A DNA stretch of 26,588 bases. It comes from Thermoflavifilum sp. (lineage in GTDB: Bacteria > Bacteroidota > Bacteroidia > Chitinophagales > Chitinophagaceae). The stretch lies in assembly GCA_019683625.1 (NCBI GenBank), contig JADGHY010000003.1, forward strand, positions 1 through 26,588, read 5' to 3'. Shown piece by piece: positions 23,591 through 26,588 of this stretch (position 1 is its first letter; each line of letters begins with the position of its first letter). A model generated the notes under the pieces. It saw nothing but the letters and a program-made list of their open reading frames with translations, had not been told where the DNA came from and ran no database searches. The position numbers and the translations under genes were made by a program.

Positions 23591-25573
23591 ATGATTACAG
23601 ATAACCAGCCTATTGTTTCTTCCTCCGCACAGGCATATACCGCAGAAAGTATCCAGATCCTTGAAGGCCTCGAAGCCGTGAGAAAACGGCCTGCCATGTA
23701 TATCGGGGACATCAGCAGCAAAGGCTTGCATCACCTGGTATACGAAGTGGTGGATAATTCTATTGACGAAGCCCTTGCTGGCTTTTGCAAACAGATTAAA
23801 GTAATCATCCACGCCGATGAATCCATCACCGTAGAAGATGACGGGCGTGGCATTCCCACGGATATTCACCCCAAAGATGGACGCTCGGGCCTTGAAATTG
23901 TGATGACTGTGCTGCACGCCGGCGGAAAATTTGATAAAAACACCTATAAAGTTTCGGGTGGGCTGCATGGCGTGGGTGTGAGCTGTGTGAATGCTTTGTC
24001 TGAAAAGCTTCATGTGCTGGTCCACCGCGATGGGAAAATCTTTGAACAGGAATACAGCAGAGGTATCCCTCTTTATCCCGTTCGGGTAATTGGCACCACC
24101 GACCACACGGGAACCATCATCCATTTTACACCCGACCCTACCATTTTTACCACGCTCACCTTTAATCGGGAAATCCTGGCTACCCGCCTGGAAGAACTGG
24201 CCTATCTGAACAAAGGTGTGCGCATTGAACTGATTGATGAACGCGAAAAAGATGAATCCGGAAGCGCGCCCTACCGCGAAGTCTTTTATTCGGAAGGCGG
24301 ACTGGAAGAGTTTCTGCTGATGCATGAAAACAAAGCCGGCCGCAACCTGCTTACCCCTTCGCCGATTTATGTGAACAGCTTTGATGAAAACACCTATATC
24401 GCCGTGGAGGTGGCCATGGTGTACAACGATTCTTATGGAGAACACTTGTTTTCCTACGTAAACAATATCAATACCATTGAAGGAGGAACCCATGTAGCCG
24501 GCTTCCGCAGGGCCATCACCCGGGTGATAAAGGCCTATGGCGATAAGAATAAATTGTTCGAAAAAAATAAAATCGAGATCACGGGCGATGATTTTCGCGA
24601 TGGGTTGAGTGCCGTGATTTCGGTAAAAGTACCTGAGCCGCAGTTTGAGGGACAAACCAAGACCAAATTAGGTAATTCGGAAGTGATGGGTGTGGTCGAT
24701 AGCGCAGTGGGTGCTGCCTTGGAAGCTTACTTGGAAGAACATCCGCGAGAGGCCCGCCGCATCATCGAGAAAGTGATCACTTCGGCTACGGCCCGCATCG
24801 CAGCCCGCAATGCCCGGGAAAAAGTGCAACGTAAAGGTGTGCTCACCGGCAGCGGACTACCCGGAAAGCTGGCCGATTGCTCGGATACCGATCCTGCCCG
24901 CTGCGAATTGTTCCTGGTGGAGGGCGACTCTGCAGGAGGAACAGCTAAACAGGGCCGTGATCGCAGCTTTCAGGCTATCCTTCCCCTGCGCGGCAAAATC
25001 CTCAATGTGGAAAAAGCTGCCGAACACAAGATTTACGACAACGAGGAAATCAAAAACATCTTCACCGCCCTGGGCGTAACCATCGGCACAGAAAACGACG
25101 ATAAGGCCCTGAATCTTTCCAAACTGCGTTACCACAAACTCATCATCATGACCGATGCGGATGTGGATGGCAGCCATATTGCTACCCTGATCCTCACCTT
25201 CATCTTTCGTTACATGAAAGAACTGGTGGAGCAAGGCTATGTGTACATTGCCCAACCTCCTCTTTACCTGATCAAAAAAGGCAATGAACACGTGTATGCC
25301 TGGACGGAAGAGGAAAGAAAAAAAGCTATTGAGCGGCTAAGCGGTGGAAAAGAAGGATCAGTAACCGTGCAGCGTTACAAGGGGTTAGGAGAAATGAATG
25401 CCGAACAACTCTGGGAAACTACCATGAACCCCGCTACCCGAACCCTGAAACAGGTGACGCTGGAAAGCGCTGCAGAAGCCGACCGTATCTTTTCTATGCT
25501 CATGGGAGAAGAAGTGCAGCCGCGCCGGGAATTTATTGAAAAACATGCCCGCTATGCCAACCTGGATGTGTGA
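23591..25573 (+). CDS. gyrB: DNA gyrase subunit B
   Basis: GyrB is the ATPase subunit of the type II topoisomerase that introduces negative supercoils. The 660-residue protein has the GHKL ATPase motifs VVDNSIDEALAG, DDGRGIP and SGGLHGVGVSCVNALS, and a transducer domain. It also has the TOPRIM motifs EGDSAGGTAKQGRDR and DADVDGSHIATLI, and the C-terminal QRYKGLGEMNAEQLWETT. The size is that of the short Bacteroidota GyrB, without the insertion seen in E. coli (804 residues). The alternative ParE is less likely because of the KGLGEMNAEQLW and length features, but no gyrA is in the window to confirm. It is divergent from the AraC-family gene. Confidence 0.95.
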   Translation: MITDNQPIVSSSAQAYTAESIQILEGLEAVRKRPAMYIGDISSKGLHHLVYEVVDNSIDEALAGFCKQIKVIIHADESITVEDDGRGIPTDIHPKDGRSGLEIVMTVLHAGGKFDKNTYKVSGGLHGVGVSCVNALSEKLHVLVHRDGKIFEQEYSRGIPLYPVRVIGTTDHTGTIIHFTPDPTIFTTLTFNREILATRLEELAYLNKGVRIELIDEREKDESGSAPYREVFYSEGGLEEFLLMHENKAGRNLLTPSPIYVNSFDENTYIAVEVAMVYNDSYGEHLFSYVNNINTIEGGTHVAGFRRAITRVIKAYGDKNKLFEKNKIEITGDDFRDGLSAVISVKVPEPQFEGQTKTKLGNSEVMGVVDSAVGAALEAYLEEHPREARRIIEKVITSATARIAARNAREKVQRKGVLTGSGLPGKLADCSDTDPARCELFLVEGDSAGGTAKQGRDRSFQAILPLRGKILNVEKAAEHKIYDNEEIKNIFTALGVTIGTENDDKALNLSKLRYHKLIIMTDADVDGSHIATLILTFIFRYMKELVEQGYVYIAQPPLYLIKKGNEHVYAWTEEERKKAIERLSGGKEGSVTVQRYKGLGEMNAEQLWETTMNPATRTLKQVTLESAAEADRIFSMLMGEEVQPRREFIEKHARYANLDV

Positions 25574-26017
25574 GCTTTTTGAGCCTTTATTGAGCCCATA
25601 TGCACGTATCCATTAGGCTAAAAACGTTCTGAGCTGATGTACCGCATCTGAAATAAAACACCGTTCAAGACAGATTTTCCTACCTGCCCATACGTACTGC
25701 TCAGAACAAAATTATTCCACCCGGATGATCGCGCTCAAATTTTTCCCAGGCATCTAAAAATTTCCCTCCGCAGCTGCAGCCTTTGGCCTTGCATCTTCTG
25801 CAAAGATTCATCTTCTTCCCACATCTGTCACACACTACCGACACAGATGGAGCCAGGTCAAGGTAACCAAAGGACACACCACATTTTTGCAATTACCAGT
25901 GGCTCGGGTCAGGAAACCTAATTTTTCCAGGATATTCGAGGTTAAAGAGAGGATGCTTTTACATACTCAAAAAATTGATGGCCTTTCAAGAGGATGATGT
26001 CGCATGAAAATGCCTGA
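25574..26017. other. 444-bp stretch between gyrB and galM, mostly non-coding
   Basis: This gap holds one small cysteine-rich ORF (25701-25892, minus) and no RNA gene or full terminator that I can recognise. TGAGC occurs four times between 25571 and 25634. GTTCTGAGC (25626-25634) and GCTCAGAAC (25699-25707) form a 9-bp inverted repeat 64 bp apart, the second arm overlapping the end of the small ORF. Neither has a clear role. Stops in all frames divide 25893-26017. Two short open frames there lack a good start codon. Confidence 0.6.
25701..25892 (-). CDS. small zinc-ribbon-like protein, possibly truncated by a frameshift
   Basis: The longest open frame gives 63 residues with eight cysteines: C4, C21-x2-C24, C31-x2-C34, C39-x-C41. 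The cluster reads CDRCGKKMNLCRRC, then CSCGGKFLDAWEKFE and DHPGGIILF. This density and spacing look like a real small metal-binding protein. The start is poor: the frame opens with TTG straight after a stop, and no ATG occurs before M28. In the next frame upstream the bases spell C-K-N just before C4, so a single missing base would restore a first CxxC pair. The function is unknown. It sits alone between gyrB and galM. It could be an intact short gene starting at a GTG, a decayed gene or a sequencing error. Confidence 0.45.
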   Translation of the reverse strand: MQKCGVSFGYLDLAPSVSVVCDRCGKKMNLCRRCKAKGCSCGGKFLDAWEKFERDHPGGIILF

Positions 26018-26588
26018 TTATTTTGATGCCTGATGAATACCAAAAGCATAAATCGTTTCACTGGTGAAGGTTTGCCCGGGATTCAGCACTGTGCTCGGAA
26101 AATTGGGATGATTGGGAGAATCCGGAAAATGCTGCGTTTCCAGGCAAAATGCAGAACGCCGTACATACGGCTTGCCCGTTAAGCCATGCCTGCTGCCATC
26201 CAGGAAATTGCCACTGTAAAACTGCACACCCGGCTGTGTGGTGTACACTTTCATCTCAATGCCTGTGAGGGGAGAATAGGCTACTGCAGCCAGACTTAAG
26301 CTATCCGGAGCTGGTTTGTTCAGGACAAAATTATGGTCGTAGCCATGGCCATATTGCAACTGGATAAAGGGTGAATCAATGCGTTTGCCTATCTCCTGCG
26401 GTTGGGTGAAATCGAGCGGTGTGCCTGCCACGGGTGCAATTTCTCCGGTAGGAATTAATGTGCTATCGATGGGAGTGTAATGATCGGCAAATAGTTGCAG
26501 GACTGTGTTCCCGATAGAAGGATATCCTTCGCCAGACAGGTTAAAATAAGCATGATTGGTGAGGTTTAACACAGTGGGTTTATCGGTT
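26018..26588 (-). CDS. galM: aldose 1-epimerase (galactose mutarotase), C-terminal part
   Basis: The enzyme interconverts alpha and beta anomers of aldoses in galactose and related sugar metabolism. Only the last 189 residues are in the window, and the frame runs off the right edge. Visible motifs are NLTNHAYFNLSGEG with a catalytic His, GYDHNFVLN with the conserved Asp, PGVQFYSGNFLDG, and FCLETQHFPDSPNHPNFP with the catalytic Glu. The first catalytic His of the family lies outside the window. It ends about 2 codons past FGIHQAS, a normal C-terminus. Whether the complete protein has a signal peptide, as many Bacteroidota members do, cannot be seen. Confidence 0.93.
   Translation of the reverse strand, partial: TDKPTVLNLTNHAYFNLSGEGYPSIGNTVLQLFADHYTPIDSTLIPTGEIAPVAGTPLDFTQPQEIGKRIDSPFIQLQYGHGYDHNFVLNKPAPDSLSLAAVAYSPLTGIEMKVYTTQPGVQFYSGNFLDGSRHGLTGKPYVRRSAFCLETQHFPDSPNHPNFPSTVLNPGQTFTSETIYAFGIHQASK

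Noticed and set aside
23582..24655. A 357-codon open frame antisense to gyrB
   Set aside because: It is entirely opposite conserved gyrB motifs, and its translation resembles no known protein family. It is best explained as a shadow.
25626..25707. 9-bp inverted repeat as a terminator or mobile-element end
   Set aside because: The arms are 64 bp apart without a T run, flanking duplication or transposase, so neither role is supported.
25893..26017. Short peptides in three frames upstream of the zinc-ribbon ORF, including one ending RFPDPSHW
   Set aside because: Some look protein-like, but each is under 30 codons, lacks a good start or is broken by stops, and they compete for the same bases.

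Overview
The window looks like chromosomal core genome from a Bacteroidota bacterium, most likely of the Chitinophagaceae type. The basis is inference from several signs. At least five genes are preceded by the Bacteroidota -7 element TAnnTTTG, with almost no Shine-Dalgarno sequences. It also carries a DUF3078 outer-membrane-type protein, a bacterial GGGP-synthase-family protein, a split transketolase, a LytS/LytTR two-component pair and a TraR/DksA protein with degenerate cysteines. I see no tRNA, rRNA, insertion sequence, prophage, CRISPR array or integrase. Base composition looks even throughout.

Layout, left to right. (1) 1-3431: a B12-dependent ribonucleotide reductase (nrdJ, minus strand) with a candidate terminator. 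(2) 3624-6198: a GGGP-synthase-family gene (plus) faces a two-gene operon for a LytS-type kinase and LytTR regulator (minus). (3) 6459-9000: dxs (plus) converges on a yceI-family gene (minus), with a hairpin between them. The yceI promoter overlaps a 26-bp near-perfect palindrome. (4) 9093-13442: a minus-strand run of frr, ppk2, a sanA-like gene, mscL, a DUF3078 gene and scpA. (5) 13578-18039: the N-terminal transketolase subunit (plus), rbfA-lolC/E-like (minus) and an MsbA-like exporter (plus). (6) 18036-23473: ileS followed by a DksA-like gene, and a separate AraC-family regulator (minus). (7) 23591-25573: gyrB (plus). (8) 25574-26017: a stretch containing one small cysteine-rich ORF. (9) 26018 to the right edge: the C-terminal part of an aldose 1-epimerase (minus).

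Functionally the window mixes DNA precursor supply and topology (nrdJ, gyrB, scpA), translation and ribosome maturation (ileS, frr, rbfA), isoprenoid and lipid or envelope functions (GGGP synthase, dxs, msbA, lolC/E-like, mscL, sanA-like, DUF3078) and carbon metabolism (tkt N-subunit, galM). Gene packing is tight: three convergent pairs end within 2 bp of each other or overlap by 4 bp.

I found no obvious multi-gene novel system. The points most worth a second look are: the isoleucyl-tRNA synthetase with an inverted GXHH signature in place of HXGH, a motif linked to mupirocin hyper-resistance; the AraC-family regulator with a five-cysteine cluster in its sensor half and an apparently leaderless transcript; the palindrome over the yceI promoter; the DksA-like protein with a histone-H1-like tail and a lost zinc site; the small zinc-ribbon ORF that looks frameshifted; and the transketolase N-subunit with no adjacent C-subunit.
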